This document shows positions 12,311 through 24,415 of a DNA stretch of 64,000 nucleotides, piece after piece. The first letter of the stretch is position 1. Every line of letters starts with the position of its first letter. This DNA comes from Rhodamnia argentea (taxonomy: Eukaryota; Streptophyta; Magnoliopsida; Myrtales; Myrtaceae), in assembly GCF_020921035.1 (NCBI RefSeq), contig NC_063154.1, positions 7,068,001-7,132,000 on the forward strand, given 5' to 3'. A model generated the notes under the pieces. The model worked only from the letters and a program-made list of their open reading frames with translations, was not told the origin of the DNA and did not search any database. The translations under genes and the position numbers were made by a program.

Positions 12311-14289
12311 GGATTATTACGACCACCAACTCTTTCACAAAATACGGAAAAATCTCTCCCACATGTCTAGACTCAATAGTCACACAGGAGAAATACGGAT
12401 TGTTGCGACTCCGACCCAAGCTCAATATGTGAGGGAGAAATTGTTAAGGTTATTTTACATCGATTGTGGAAAGAGTTGGTGATCGGTTTATAAATGTAAT
12501 AAAAAGTCTCATTATTTAAGTTAATTTTTGGATTGGGAGATTCAAGACCATCCAACAACGTAACCCTTCTCGAGAAAATTGCCCCCCAAGCGTGACTTTT
12601 CTTTCTTTTCTCTGGTTTCTTTAACGTGGGTATCAACAAATGGACGAATCAACAATTTCAACTTCGTCGGTGGGCCGACGTAGATGGGAACACTCGCATC
12701 GTTTACAAGTTCTTGAGGCTGATTGATTTTGACTTATCTTAGTGTTGAAAAATGTGATTAGAGTTCAGGGCAAAAATACACACTAGACGAGCTCCCGTGA
12801 AGTCATCCTTAGCACAGACCACGGAATGGATTGTGAGTTTCCTGAGGTCAAATTTTTCCTATGATTTTTTAATGTTTAAAGTCAACCGAGGGTGCGGTCG
12901 GAAAGTTCATCACAAATAATCAACTCAAGAAGCTATTCAAGCCAAGCTGGAGGCATTTGACTTTCCTTTTTCCTGGATGCTAAAACAAAGCATGATCAAA
13001 ATTCAAGATCTCGCAAAATGATGTGCGCTAGAGCTCCGGCGTCGGTCCATGACGCATGATGCGAATATGTATGGAGTTTGTTCAATGTAAAAAAAAAAAA
13101 AAAAAAGCCATTAGAAAAAAAAGAGAGAGAGAAAAGAACCCTCTTTTCTATTTGACGTTGCAAAATTTTCCTTAAACCGACGTTCAAAATTATGGAGTTT
13201 CTCTAGAACGCATAAAACGTAAGAGATTATATGCAACGAGTCTTTTTAAATTATTTATGATTAAATGTCACGTCAATCGATAATCGAATGAGTTATTGAA
13301 CACAGTGATTTGAACGGTAAATCTAAAAATCACGTGTGTGGTATGGTCAACTATAAAATTAGGATGTTTGGCGCCCAAACCCTTGTCCCGCCCCCGCGAC
13401 TCGCAAGTAATAGAGGGAACTAATGAATGAAACCATCGTTACTGAAATAACTACTCTCGAATAAGCAAATTACATGTAGCCTAAATCTAATTACCGATCA
13501 ATTAAGTCAAGGTGGTGAGGCGACCACGTAGTTTGACCCCGAAAGTTCGGGTCTCTGTCCGCGTCGGCGTAAGAGTGATTAAGCAGCAGTCAATCACTCG
13601 GTTCCACTTGTATGGATTTCCGAACTAGTTTTTTTTTTTTTTTCATATTTCGATTTCTTTTTTTTGTTTGTTTGTGGTAATTGTATTTTTTTTTTTTTTT
13701 GGCATGGTTTATTGTGCGTGCAAGTTGTGTGGTTTGCGTGTGAACAGATTAATGCGTGTGGCTGACGGCTTGACCCGAAGGGGGCCTAATTATGATGTGG
13801 GTAGCACGAGAAAGAATTTTTTCAGACCATAGCTGGTTTTTTTCTTGTCCGGAATTCACGGGGAAATTCTTCTTGATCACGAATACCCTTCCTTGATTTA
13901 CCTTCCTAAGGAGGAAAAATGCGAGAAATTAACCTTCTCGAGGATTGATTCTCAAAACGAATGCACCTTGGATCAACTAATAATTTCCTTACCATGTAAC
14001 GAAATCGAGAGGTTTTTGTACTTCGTCTGTTATTTTTTTATTGGAGGAAGCTTTTCTGTCTTTCAACTAAGCATGTGATTGTTGGGTTGCAAATGTGGCC
14101 ACTAGCCAACTTCCCGAGGAGAGGATAGTGGTTGTTTTTCTGGTGGCGGCGACGGCAGCCGAGGCACCAGAGTTAAAGAAGGAGAAGCTCGTGGTTGTTT
14201 TGTTGGTAGCGTAGGAGGTGAACGATAGGCCCGAGGGACGGATTAGAACTTTGAGCAACGGAGGGAGGGACAGAAAGCTTGGGTCTTTT
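12311..14289. other. Intergenic, nothing recognised
   Basis: AT-rich sequence with poly-A and poly-T runs (13088-13106, 13629-13643, 13687-13700). No gene, RNA or intact transposon was recognised. Confidence 0.5.
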
Positions 14290-14830
14290 GTATCTTTAAG
14301 GGTTCATGCCACGAAAAATTTCAAATCGGTACATTTATGGTAATTTTACTCAAAAATGGTACACGTGTGACAAATTTATTCCAAACTAATTTTTTAACGG
14401 CCGAAACTTCAAACCGGTTTTTTTGTGACAAATTTACGTTCCGTTAGCTCCGTAAAATTAGTTATTACCACGAAAAACCTCAAATCGATACATATGTAAC
14501 AAACGAGGGTAAAAAATCCAAACTAGTACACCCGTCACCTGTCACATGTCATCTAACTTGGCAATTTAACAGTAAAATTCAACGGAAACTAATGGATTAT
14601 GAATTTGTCACGGGTGTATCACTTTAAAATTTTTTATGGTAAAAAAATCTATTTTGAGATAAACGTGTCACATGTACATCGGTTTGAAATTTTTTGTTGT
14701 AAAAAATATTTAGTATGGGGTAAACGTGTCATATGTGTATCGGTTTGAGATTTTTTGTGGTAAAAAATGTAGTTTGGGTCAAACGTGTCATGTATGCACC
14801 AATTTAACAATTTTCTTGGTATTAATTCTA
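14290..14830. mobile_element. Family-A palindromic MITE, copy 2
   Basis: The left half contains repeated 'acgaaaaa...caaa.cggtac...gtgacaaattta' units. The right half contains their reverse complement (around 14650-14820, three 'ggtaaaaaa' plus 'aaacgtgtca' units). The end reads 'ggtattaatt', as in the other copies. Arms built of tandem units of about 55-65 bp are the family hallmark. No coding capacity. Confidence 0.7.
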
Positions 14831-17234
14831 TTTTCAATCCTTGCAATTGTTTTTTTTTTTTTTTCGTTTGACTCGGTATATTTGCCACTTGTTATAGCAA
14901 AGTCAACATACGCATTAAATTTCGTTGTCCAAGTCAGCAGCTCGGTTGTCCACGTTAGCATCTCTCTCGTAGGTCTTCGTCTTGGCTGGAGAAAATCAAT
15001 TTGTCCGGAATTCGACCCCGGAGAATCCTATGGAGACTACGGTTGTAACGACATAAAATACGAGGCCCTAAGGATAAATTTTTGTATTTAGAAGATGGAC
15101 CATTTTCTTCGTAATTTCCCTTTTCTTCTTTCCTTTGGTGGCGGCGGCTAGATCAGTTTATTTATTATGGAAGCACGTATGCTTTGATGACGATGACTTA
15201 AAAATATCGTAAGTAGTTGAGCTTTGAGTCATTCATCATCCACTGGCAGATGCTCAATGTTGATCACATAAATCATCTCATCATCTTTCCTACTTATTAA
15301 AAAAACAAAACAAAACAATCTTGAAAGGGCTGATAATCAGGTAAGGTTGACATCACCACGAAATTTCACATCACGAAATCTCCAGCTAATGAGTTACTTA
15401 TATCACGAAATTTTCACGGAGTACCCGGTCAACGTGACGTCTTCTAAGTGCGCGCACGACAGTTGCGGAAACCGCGTTCGTACTAATCAATTAAATCTCG
15501 TAAAATCCTCGATCGAAGCTCGCAATCTTATGAGAAAAGAGGGTCGCGTTTTCTCCCCCACAAGCAATTCCCATCCTACTGGCAACATCGGTTAAATCGC
15601 AGGACCATCTCCACCGAAGATTCGATTTCTAGACGCATCGTATTGGAGCCCTAGAGTGCGTGTCGATGGCAGTTGGAGCAAACCCGGGTGGTCGTCGGTG
15701 GACATCGAGGTGGCGGATCCATCACGAGTCAAAATATCTCATGTCATGTCCAACCGGGAGATCGATCGATCGAGCCGAAGAGGGGGAAAGTGGCACATGC
15801 GTCGCACCGATATCGTTGTTTATTTGCCCCGAACGATAGAATCACGTGTTCCCATAATCACACGCCAACACCAGGAAAACGATACGCACGGGCGTCGCTA
15901 TCCCACAAAACTCATGTCCGATTCTCTCCTCCCGCCATTGGCCAGCAGATATCTGTTGCGAACTTGATCCATTCGCGAACAAATCTTTCTTCACGACAAA
16001 TTGAGAAATGACTATTGTCATTGGCCATGTCATGTAGTGCATTTGTTTGTAATTTAGAACGTGAAAGGAGCGTGCGTTCAATTGGTGAAGCACTGAGAGA
16101 TATGGATGCATGAGTTAAGCATGGCAATTGCCAACTCAGGAGATAACCCCACGACGTAGGTTGGACCAATAGCCGAGGTTAGAATTTCTAAAAAAACCAT
16201 CATTAGGGAATTTGTGGATGAAGAGATGATTGTAGATTAGAAGCCAAAGTGCACCAAACAGTGCTCGAAGCTTTATCTGAATCAAAAGGAGCAGCCTCGC
16301 CTTTAATGGTACGTACTAGTTGGTTACCACGCAAATTGATGCTCTCTTTTTTTATCCCAATAAAAGTGAGGCGGGGATGAGAGATTATGCTTTAAGATAT
16401 GCTTAGATGTTTGTTTATCCGAATTGGTGACGTCACCAAGATAAACTATTTTAATTTCTGCTCAAGGAAGGAAGGAGTGACGAGGAAAAGGATGTTGATA
16501 AGTGAGACAACCCATTGCCATATTTGTGTATCTTGAGGCAGATTGTGCATCATACGTTGCACCATGATGTCAAAAGGAGGTCCCTCTTCCTTATATACTA
16601 AAGATGGCTTAGGTTAAGTAGGACAGGTAAGAAATTATTTTTTTTTTCCCATTTCCGGAGTAATCGAGAAATCATTACACGGGTGCTCGGTGCATGTCCT
16701 GAGCGACTTCGGGATTGTAGGATATGATGGGTCACGCCGGATATAACGGCTTATATTCATTTTAACGGATGTGTCGGTTCACCGATGTTCTCTCGATAAT
16801 CTGGGTTAGACCGTATTTCAATATTTCACACATATATTCTAAATAGGCTGAGCGTTTATTAGGGAGAAGAAATAGCATATTGAGTATAAATCGTTCTTAC
16901 TTCTAGTTTATATAGTCAAGATATGTTCGTTCAAAGGAATAAAGGCGAGTATAAGTCCTAAACATTTTAGTTTTCTGTTGGCCGTCTATTTTATGATGAT
17001 AACTGCCCACCATCTCACCGTCCATTGCATTAAGAATGGATAAGTCTGTTTATAGTAGGGACCTTTCTTTTCTTTTCTTTTTTTTTGAGTCTTCACTGGT
17101 GATGTGTGCAAGGCACATCGTTTGTCCTATGATCTGATGTCTACTTTGAAAACGAGGAAATAGCGTGGCATCTAAAGTTAGAAACGTGTGAATAATAATA
17201 ATAATTTAAAGATCGTTCTATCTTTCGAATTCGA

Positions 17235-17256
17235 TCTCTCTCTCTCTCTCTCTCTC
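17235..17256. repeat. (TC)n microsatellite
   Basis: TC run of about 22 bases. Confidence 0.9.
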
Positions 17257-19578
17257 ACACTCTCTATCTTCTTAATTTGGCTAAAACACACGATTGAGCC
17301 ATCTATATACCATCGAATGAAATGGATAATTTAGAATAAGAATCAGTGCAAAGTACATTAATGACATTAGAATGTTTAAATGCCCGCTCGAAATGGGGTC
17401 ACTGTTTAGCACTGCCTTTTCTTGTCAATCACTCTTGGTATAGCTATCGTAAAATCCACTGACAGCCAAAAAAAAAAAAAAAGGAGGGACATGTTAAAGA
17501 TGTAATGACGATAATAACAACAATAGTGAAAAAAAAAAAAAAAACAGTGGTACCGGTTCGCCATCATGGGGCCCGACATTCACGTTCCCACTTGGAGGGG
17601 ATGGTGATGATAATTCGGAGAAATCATTGAAATTAGACACGAATCAAAGGCCAGCCTTTTCCGCGACACCAACCACCGTACGTACGTCTACTGTTTCCTC
17701 GAGAACCATCCGTTCTTAGCAAAATAGGAAAAGATACGAATGATATTGAACTTTAGAATATGTTCAATTTAATCTACGGACTATACGAAAATATTTAATA
17801 TTATCTTTCATTAATTCAAATTCAGAGATAATGACGAACAATATTAAATATTTTCACATAGTCTATGGATTAGATTAAACATGTATCAAAAAGCTAAATA
17901 TCACAATAAAAAAAAATTGAAAATTCAAGGACGACGTTATATGTTGAGTATAAAATTTAGAAATCAAATTGGATAAATTAAAATTTTAAAAGTTATATTA
18001 CGTATCATGCCAAAGTTGATGGACTGGTCGTGTCATTATCTCTAGCGTAATAGATGCGGGAGAAGAAAAAAAATGTAATAATGTCCAAAACAGTAATTTC
18101 AATTTTTCCTTTTTTGGGTTTTTTTTTTTTTTTGAAGGGGTGGGGAAATTAAAATATGAACTGGATAAACAAAGACGCGTGAAGAATCTATTAGCGGGAC
18201 CCACGGGACCAGATATCGCATCGGGAGATGGGGGATAAAATAGTAATTTTCCGCTTTGGCTCGACCCACCGTCTCGGGCGCTTGGTTTCATCAACTTGCA
18301 CTTGCAGTGTGGACCCCGCTTTTCTCGCCCCCAGGAATCGTCCGTACGGAATCCCCTCCCCCCTCCCCTCTCTCTCCTGCTCTGTTGATTAGTCAAGTAC
18401 AGTACAAAGCTAATCCTATTTTTACTATGCTATGAGAAGAGGGGAGATCAATTCTACATATGTCGTAATCCCCGATGAACCGTGAGAGTATTTCGACTGG
18501 GGGTCCGTCCGCTGCGTTGGCGTCTCGGGGACACTGTGCTCCGAGCGATCGCTATCTCGATTGCGTTCCGCTCATGGATCTGTCGATGGCAAGCGGGAAC
18601 CGTTGAACATGGAATTGAATCAAGAGGAGGTGATGATGTTTAAGTACGCGATGGTTCCGATTGACAAACGCGATGTTTCACTTCGTGAATTGTCTATAAA
18701 TGGTGAAAATGGGAGCAAAATTTTGCCCCCATGATCAATTGCGGAAATTATTAGAAAGGGTCGAGATCGAGAGTCTTATTAAATCACCGTTTGTTTCGTT
18801 GAAAATGAATGATTTGAATAACACTTTCCTAAAAAGATTGCTCGGATGGTTTAACACATTTAGTCAATAATTATCTTTAGAAATTTTCATAGATGATGAG
18901 ATAATCTATCGGTCATTTATTTTTGTGGATGATATAAGTCGTCGTTTTTAAGAAAAAAAAGAAAAGTTTCAAAATCATTCTATAAAATGGACGCATCCTC
19001 AGACTTTTAATATCCACGGCGGCTTCATTTATTATAACATATGGATTCGGGGTGCGATCCGACCGGAACGACCATATGGCTTCATTTGTTTTCCCTCCGT
19101 TTTGGTGTAAAAATTTGGACGTACGGATTCTCTTTCGAATTTTCCATATGTAAAATGAGAATCCGGAACGAAACGGGAGCTCAGTTTCGAGGGGCCTGCC
19201 TTTTCTCTCGTCACTCCGAACATGACCAGTAGAGAGCATCCGCTTCTCTATTGGCTTGGAAAAACCAGCTTGTCATTTTCCTGCTGTCGCTTGAATCTTA
19301 CCTTCGTTTCTCGCTTTGTCGGGGAACGAATCGCCCGCCGACAAATTCACAAGTGGAAATCGCGATGTAAAATATCGTCCTAAATCGTCCGATCGCAGAA
19401 GCGATGAACACAGCGCAACGGGTCGATAACATAAGGTGGTATGGTAGGTCCTCGCACTAAATCCAAGTCCCAAGTTCACGAACGACGAGCAATCATCGCC
19501 CCTCGATCGTGGGACGTACCGAGAGAGGGGGGGGAAAGGGGGTGTTCGTGCATGAACGATGTGATCTGGTGGCAAAAC

Positions 19579-19581
<3 letters not shown>

Positions 19582-19613
<32 letters not shown>

Positions 19614-19662
19614 AGATAATGTTGGAACAGGTAGGTGATGGGGGGAGAGAGAGAGAGAGAGA
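19582..19662. repeat. Two adjacent (GA)n microsatellites
   Basis: GA runs at 19582-19612 and 19645-19662, separated by about 32 bases of unique sequence. Confidence 0.9.
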
Positions 19663-20086
19663 CGATGATGTTGAGGGTTGGGACCTGGGACTTGGGAGGA
19701 AAGAGAGGAAGGGGGGAATACTAAGGTCTGAACCGAGCAGATAAAGACAAAGTGGGGGAGTTTTGCGTGGGCGAATCAGATCGTGACAGGTCAGATTCGG
19801 ATTCACGGAGAGGGGATGCTCTTTGTTGTTGGATGATGAGCCCATCCATCTGTCCTTCGAGTTTATCCATCTGGGGCGGGACCCGCAGCCCATCCTAGTA
19901 GGGACAATCCGGTAGCTACAGCCTACAGATAGAGAGAGAATACCAGTCCAGTCCAGGGTTGTTCGCGATCAAGTAGGGGATGGAAGGGAGCAACGGAGAA
20001 TGATGGAGCAAGATCTGCTGTAGTAGCGGATGGCCGAGAATATTATTAGACTAATCCATATTGGACGCGATGGCAAAGAGATCGAG

Positions 20087-20089
<3 letters not shown>

Positions 20090-20124
<35 letters not shown>
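20090..20124. repeat. (GA)n microsatellite
   Basis: Uninterrupted GA run of about 35 bases, roughly 1.1 kb before the RAV-type start codon. Confidence 0.95.
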
Positions 20125-20127
<3 letters not shown>

Positions 20128-21050
20128 GGGGAGGCCATGCTTGGTGCTGGAGAGCAGCAGCAGCAAGAGCTCAGGGGGGGATGCACTTGCCAAAAGCCAC
20201 GGTCCACACTCTCATGTGAACCCCCCCATCCACTTGCTCCACTCCAGGACCCCACCGATCTCATTCGTGCCCCGCCCCCTGTTCACGGAAAATCCGATTT
20301 CCTTTTCCGGATGGGCACGTGAATGGGGCTTGCAAAAATAGAGCGCATGATTTGCGACCGCTGAATCAAAACGTGCCTGATGTCCGCACGACCTGAAACA
20401 TTAGACAGCGGTGATGAAGCATAAACGAAAACCACATTACGGCTTGTGCTCTCCGCTTTCGGCATAGGCCTGGTGAAAGCTTCTCAATCGGGGTCGCCTG
20501 GCAATTTATGGAAAGGGTCACGAGTTGCCCAATACGCCTCAAGGGACGGGGATTCTTCGCCCCAAATGAAATAAACTTGATGTGCAGAATCGGGGACCAA
20601 ATGCTAGTTATATCTTTTACTTGGACGACGTTTGAAAAATATTGAGGCACCTATTATGCGGAAAGTGCATAGACCAATGCTAATTTGGTACGTCGAATTG
20701 GCTCACAGGATGGTTTATATTAAGATAATAAGACGGGGCTCTAAATAAGAATTTGAGCCGAGCGAGATGTATTCAACGTTCGCGATTTGTTTTAGATACC
20801 AAGAGATGAAAATCTGCGAGTCTACTCGCTCTCTCTATATCTCTCTCTCACTAGACCCATGAATCTTCCTGGTACCTTACCATAACCCGTCTCCCTTCCC
20901 CCATGGAGTTGACCCACCCACAACCACATCCCCATATCTCCCATTTATCACTCATAAAAAATAAAAAAAAATTACTAAATTCTAACTACATTTCTTCAAA
21001 TACAAAGCACATTAAAATTTGTTGCCTATTCCCCTCCCCCTTTCTCCTCC

Positions 21051-21061
21051 TATATATATAC
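21051..21061 (+). promoter_or_regulatory. Probable TATA box of the RAV-type gene
   Basis: The string tatatatatac lies about 140 bases before the RAV-type ATG. A pyrimidine-rich leader containing a (CT)n tract at 21118-21143 follows, a typical plant 5' UTR arrangement. Confidence 0.6.
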
Positions 21062-21113
21062 ACTCCCCACATTCCTCAGTTTCTACCAAGCCAAACTCAT
21101 TCGTTCATTCATA

Positions 21114-21144
<31 letters not shown>

Positions 21145-21193
21145 GTCGACTAGACAAAACCAATACTCAAACCAACAGAGAAAAGCAACAGCA

Positions 21194-22264
21194 ATGGATG
21201 GTATCAGCTGCACAGACGAGAGCACCACCAGCAGCGACTCTCCATCCCTCTCCCCTCCCCTCCGTTTCTCCCCCCGCTCCAACCCCTCCCCTCCTCCTCC
21301 GGGGAGCCTCTGCCGTGTCGGCAGCGGGGCCAGCACCGTCCTCGACCCCGCCCCCGACGCCTGCGCCGACGCCGAGTCCCACAAGAAGCTCCCCTCCTCC
21401 AAGTACAAGGGCGTCGTCCCCCAGCCCAACGGCCGCTGGGGCGCCCAAATCTACGAGAAGCACCAGCGCGTCTGGCTCGGCACCTTCAACGAGGAGGAGG
21501 ACGCCGCCCGCTCCTACGACATCGCCGCCCAGCGCTTCCGCGGCCGCGACGCCATCACCAACTTCAAGCCCGATGGCGCCGAGGACCCCGCCGAGGCCGC
21601 CTTCCTCGCCTCCCACTCCAAGCCCGAGATCGTCGACATGCTCCGCAAGCACACGTACCGCGACGAGCTCGAGCAGAGCAAGCGGAGCTACTCGTGCTCC
21701 GCCGCCGAACGGGCCGGGAGAGGCGCGTTCGGGCCTGGCCGGGCGGGGGGCGCGGCGGCGGCGGCCGCCCGGGAGGAGCTGTTCGAGAAGGCCGTGACGC
21801 CGAGCGACGTGGGGAAGCTGAACCGCCTGGTGATCCCGAAGCAGCACGCGGAGAAGCACTTCCCGCTGCCGGGCGGGCCGTCGGCGACGCTGAAGGGCGT
21901 GCTGCTCAACTTCGAGGACGTCGGCGGGAAGGTCTGGCGGTTCCGATACTCGTACTGGAACAGCAGCCAGAGCTACGTGCTCACCAAGGGTTGGAGCCGG
22001 TTCGTGAAGGAGAAGGGCCTGAAGGCCGGGGACACCGTCTGCTTCCAGCGGTCGGCCGGGCCGGAGAAGCAGCTCTACATCGACTTCAAGCCGCGGGGCA
22101 AGCCGCCGCCGAGCCCGGCCGCCGCGCAGCCCGTACAGATGGTGAGGCTGTTCGGGGTGAACATAATGGAAGTGCCCTACTGCGGTGGGAAGAGAATGAG
22201 GGATGCCGACTTGTTGTCGTTCGAGTGTAGGAAGAAGCGGCAGATGGTGGTTGGTGCTTTGTAG
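21194..22264 (+). CDS. TEM1: RAV/TEMPRANILLO-type AP2-B3 transcriptional repressor
   Basis: Intronless 356-residue nuclear DNA-binding protein. An AP2/ERF domain spans about residues 71-125 ([39 protein letters not shown]). A B3 domain spans about 196-305 ([40 protein letters not shown]). The B3-repression motif RLFGV follows at 318-322. RAV proteins bind bipartite CAACA/CACCTG sites; the TEM subgroup represses FT and gibberellin genes and delays flowering. Length and single-exon structure fit the family (about 340-360 residues). The start at 21194 ([11 protein letters not shown]) was chosen because family proteins begin just like this and a TATA box and CT-rich leader lie before it; the frame stays open back to 20903 without being plausible protein. 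The coding sequence is strikingly GC-rich next to its surroundings. The TEM1/TEM2 versus RAV1 assignment rests partly on neighbouring genes. Confidence 0.95.
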   Translation: MDGISCTDESTTSSDSPSLSPPLRFSPRSNPSPPPPGSLCRVGSGASTVLDPAPDACADAESHKKLPSSKYKGVVPQPNGRWGAQIYEKHQRVWLGTFNEEEDAARSYDIAAQRFRGRDAITNFKPDGAEDPAEAAFLASHSKPEIVDMLRKHTYRDELEQSKRSYSCSAAERAGRGAFGPGRAGGAAAAAAREELFEKAVTPSDVGKLNRLVIPKQHAEKHFPLPGGPSATLKGVLLNFEDVGGKVWRFRYSYWNSSQSYVLTKGWSRFVKEKGLKAGDTVCFQRSAGPEKQLYIDFKPRGKPPPSPAAAQPVQMVRLFGVNIMEVPYCGGKRMRDADLLSFECRKKRQMVVGAL

Positions 22265-24415
22265 CATTTTCACATGTTCCATCTTTTGATCTTTTTTTTC
22301 TCGTTGAATTTCTCGCTTTTAGGTCTTTATTTTATTTTTATTTTTTTTCCCTAGTTGTTCATCATGTTTTTGTGAATTATGTGAGGGAGGGGGGAAAGTG
22401 AGGGGATGTTATGTTGTAGATCCAAATCAATTGTATATTTTTACAGGATAGATGTTGCAGGCAAAAAAAAAAGAAAAAAAGAAAAAAAAAGATGGCTGAA
22501 AAAATTAGGTGGAAAGAAGGAAAAAGTTCCAGGGAAATAGAAATAATCAACAAGTCAAGTTGCTCCCTTTTCTAACACGTGAGCTTCCCCGAATTCTTCT
22601 CTCTCTCTCTCTCTTCAACTTGCTGTGTTACTATAGTTTTTGCCATGTTGGGCAAATGCATGTGTCGCTTTCTAGAAATATCGGGTCGGTAAGAAACCAC
22701 AGTACTTTTTGGTTGTCTCCACGACTAATGAGTTCCCAACCCTCCTCCCGAAGTTAACGTGATCATTCTATTGCCGAGTTTCTTTGGCCAGATTAACTCA
22801 AGCGTCCTAAGTATCCTCTTTACTTGTTCGCCCGTAAAGAATTCGGGTTGCGGGTCGGTTCTTCGAGGAGGGCAATTGCCCTCCCCGATTCGCTTTCTGG
22901 TGTCTTCCGATTTGTAGCGGCACCGGTTCCGGCGAGCAAGAGATGCAAATGAGCAACCTGGGATTAACTCAAGACGATAGTAATGTCCGTATCAATTAAG
23001 CGCGTCTAGGATTATGTCTAGATGACTAGATCCCAAATCGAATGCACGTGGATTGAACAATCAACCGTAACTTTTTTTGGTTTTTGGAGCTTGATAAAAG
23101 AGATTGATCATCAGATTTTTCCCAACGATCAGACCCATGCAAGCAAAAAAATAAAAGAAAAAGAAACTGGAGAAAGAATTCAAATGGGTCTTGACTCCGT
23201 CGTTCTAAATTACATACACTGCCAGTGAAGTGTTCCATGACATCATGCATCAAAAAGAGGGAGGAAAAGCGGACACATAAAAAATGGTATGACTGTGTAT
23301 GGTTTGGAACCAGAGGCGCGGCTCGATAAGCATGGGAAATCAAAATGCTTTTGAGATAGACAAGTTGAACTTTGCCTCCATTTCTTAACTTTATCACAGA
23401 ACATCGCGGTTGTCTTCTGTTTCACTTTTTGATCAGTGACAAAGCTTTAAATTTTATTCCCACGTACAAGTTTCGATTCGCTTGACGTTATTGTTGGTAC
23501 TTTTGTTTTTTAATCTCAAAATGCTCTTGGTTTATGTTTAGACATTTGCTAGGTCGTCTCCCTCTGTATAACGAGACCAAAGCACCGTGGATGTTGCCAG
23601 ATGAGAAACCAAAGATTTTGATCAAGTGCGAGCCGAGCAAAAACGCCGACGCATTCTCGGCCGCAGTTTAATGGCTGAAAAAAGTGAGAGGACAAACCAT
23701 TTGTTCGATAGAATTCGTTATCGGCCGTTAAAGAATCAAGGTGGTCCGACTTGAAACAATGACGATCCCATGTCGGTGCTTCAATCACGACTCGAGTTGA
23801 TTGTGATCGTCCATCTGAACATATTATTAGGGATTTGAGAATAGCATCTCCATCTTTGCAAAACGCCACCAATCCTTGCTCCTTTAAATCGGGTTCCTCG
23901 CTCTGATTTTTAATCAATTCCTACACTAAACTTTCAATGCCTTACGTGATGGATGCGTTTCGACTAATCCCTGTAATTTCAAACGGAATGCTGACGTAGT
24001 TCGACATGGCGATGAAGTGGTGTCTAGCAATGGACCCTCTGAGCTCGCCTTGGTCCGCCCACTGATCAGGTTTTCTTCTGACAACCGAGTCGATAAAAAA
24101 ACTGAACTTGACACGAAGAGAACCATCTTTCTTCTTAATTTAGCATAAGCCGAAAGGTTTATAAGGGTCAACAGCAGTCCGGCGAGCTCGTCGCCGCAGC
24201 TCCACCGATATTGCCTTAGCTAGGACTTGGAAAAATCCAATCCCTGTTCCCAACCGGAGGGCCCAGTAAGAAGGTCTGTGGCTCTGCCTTAGTTTTCAGG
24301 CCCGGCCCACCCGTCGAGCTTGATGTTGTCCCAATTCATAGTCCCTGTCTAGTCTCTCCCGTATCGTAGTTTCTATCTTCACAGTCCGAGCTTTTGATTT
24401 GGCGCACAGAGAGAC
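22265..24415. other. 3' flank of the RAV-type gene and intergenic DNA
   Basis: T-rich 3' UTR-like sequence and A-rich runs (22460-22490), then unremarkable intergenic DNA. A minus-strand open frame at 23026-23397 has no recognisable features. Confidence 0.5.

Larger units (their letters stand above)
14831..20902. other. Intergenic and distal promoter region of the RAV-type gene
   Basis: No supported gene. Several purine-rich microsatellites cluster in the last 1.5 kb, listed separately. Open frames that cross them encode low-complexity serine/leucine or arginine/glutamate strings and are not convincing proteins. Confidence 0.55.

Noticed and set aside
19273..19893. 206-codon minus-strand open frame
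   Set aside because: Its length comes from GA/CT microsatellites read as Ser-Leu repeats. There is no domain, it lies in the RAV-type promoter, and the flanks of the repeats differ in composition from coding sequence here.
21167..22282. 371-codon minus-strand open frame opposite the RAV-type gene
   Set aside because: It is an antisense shadow caused by the high GC content of the real gene, which has clear AP2 and B3 domains.
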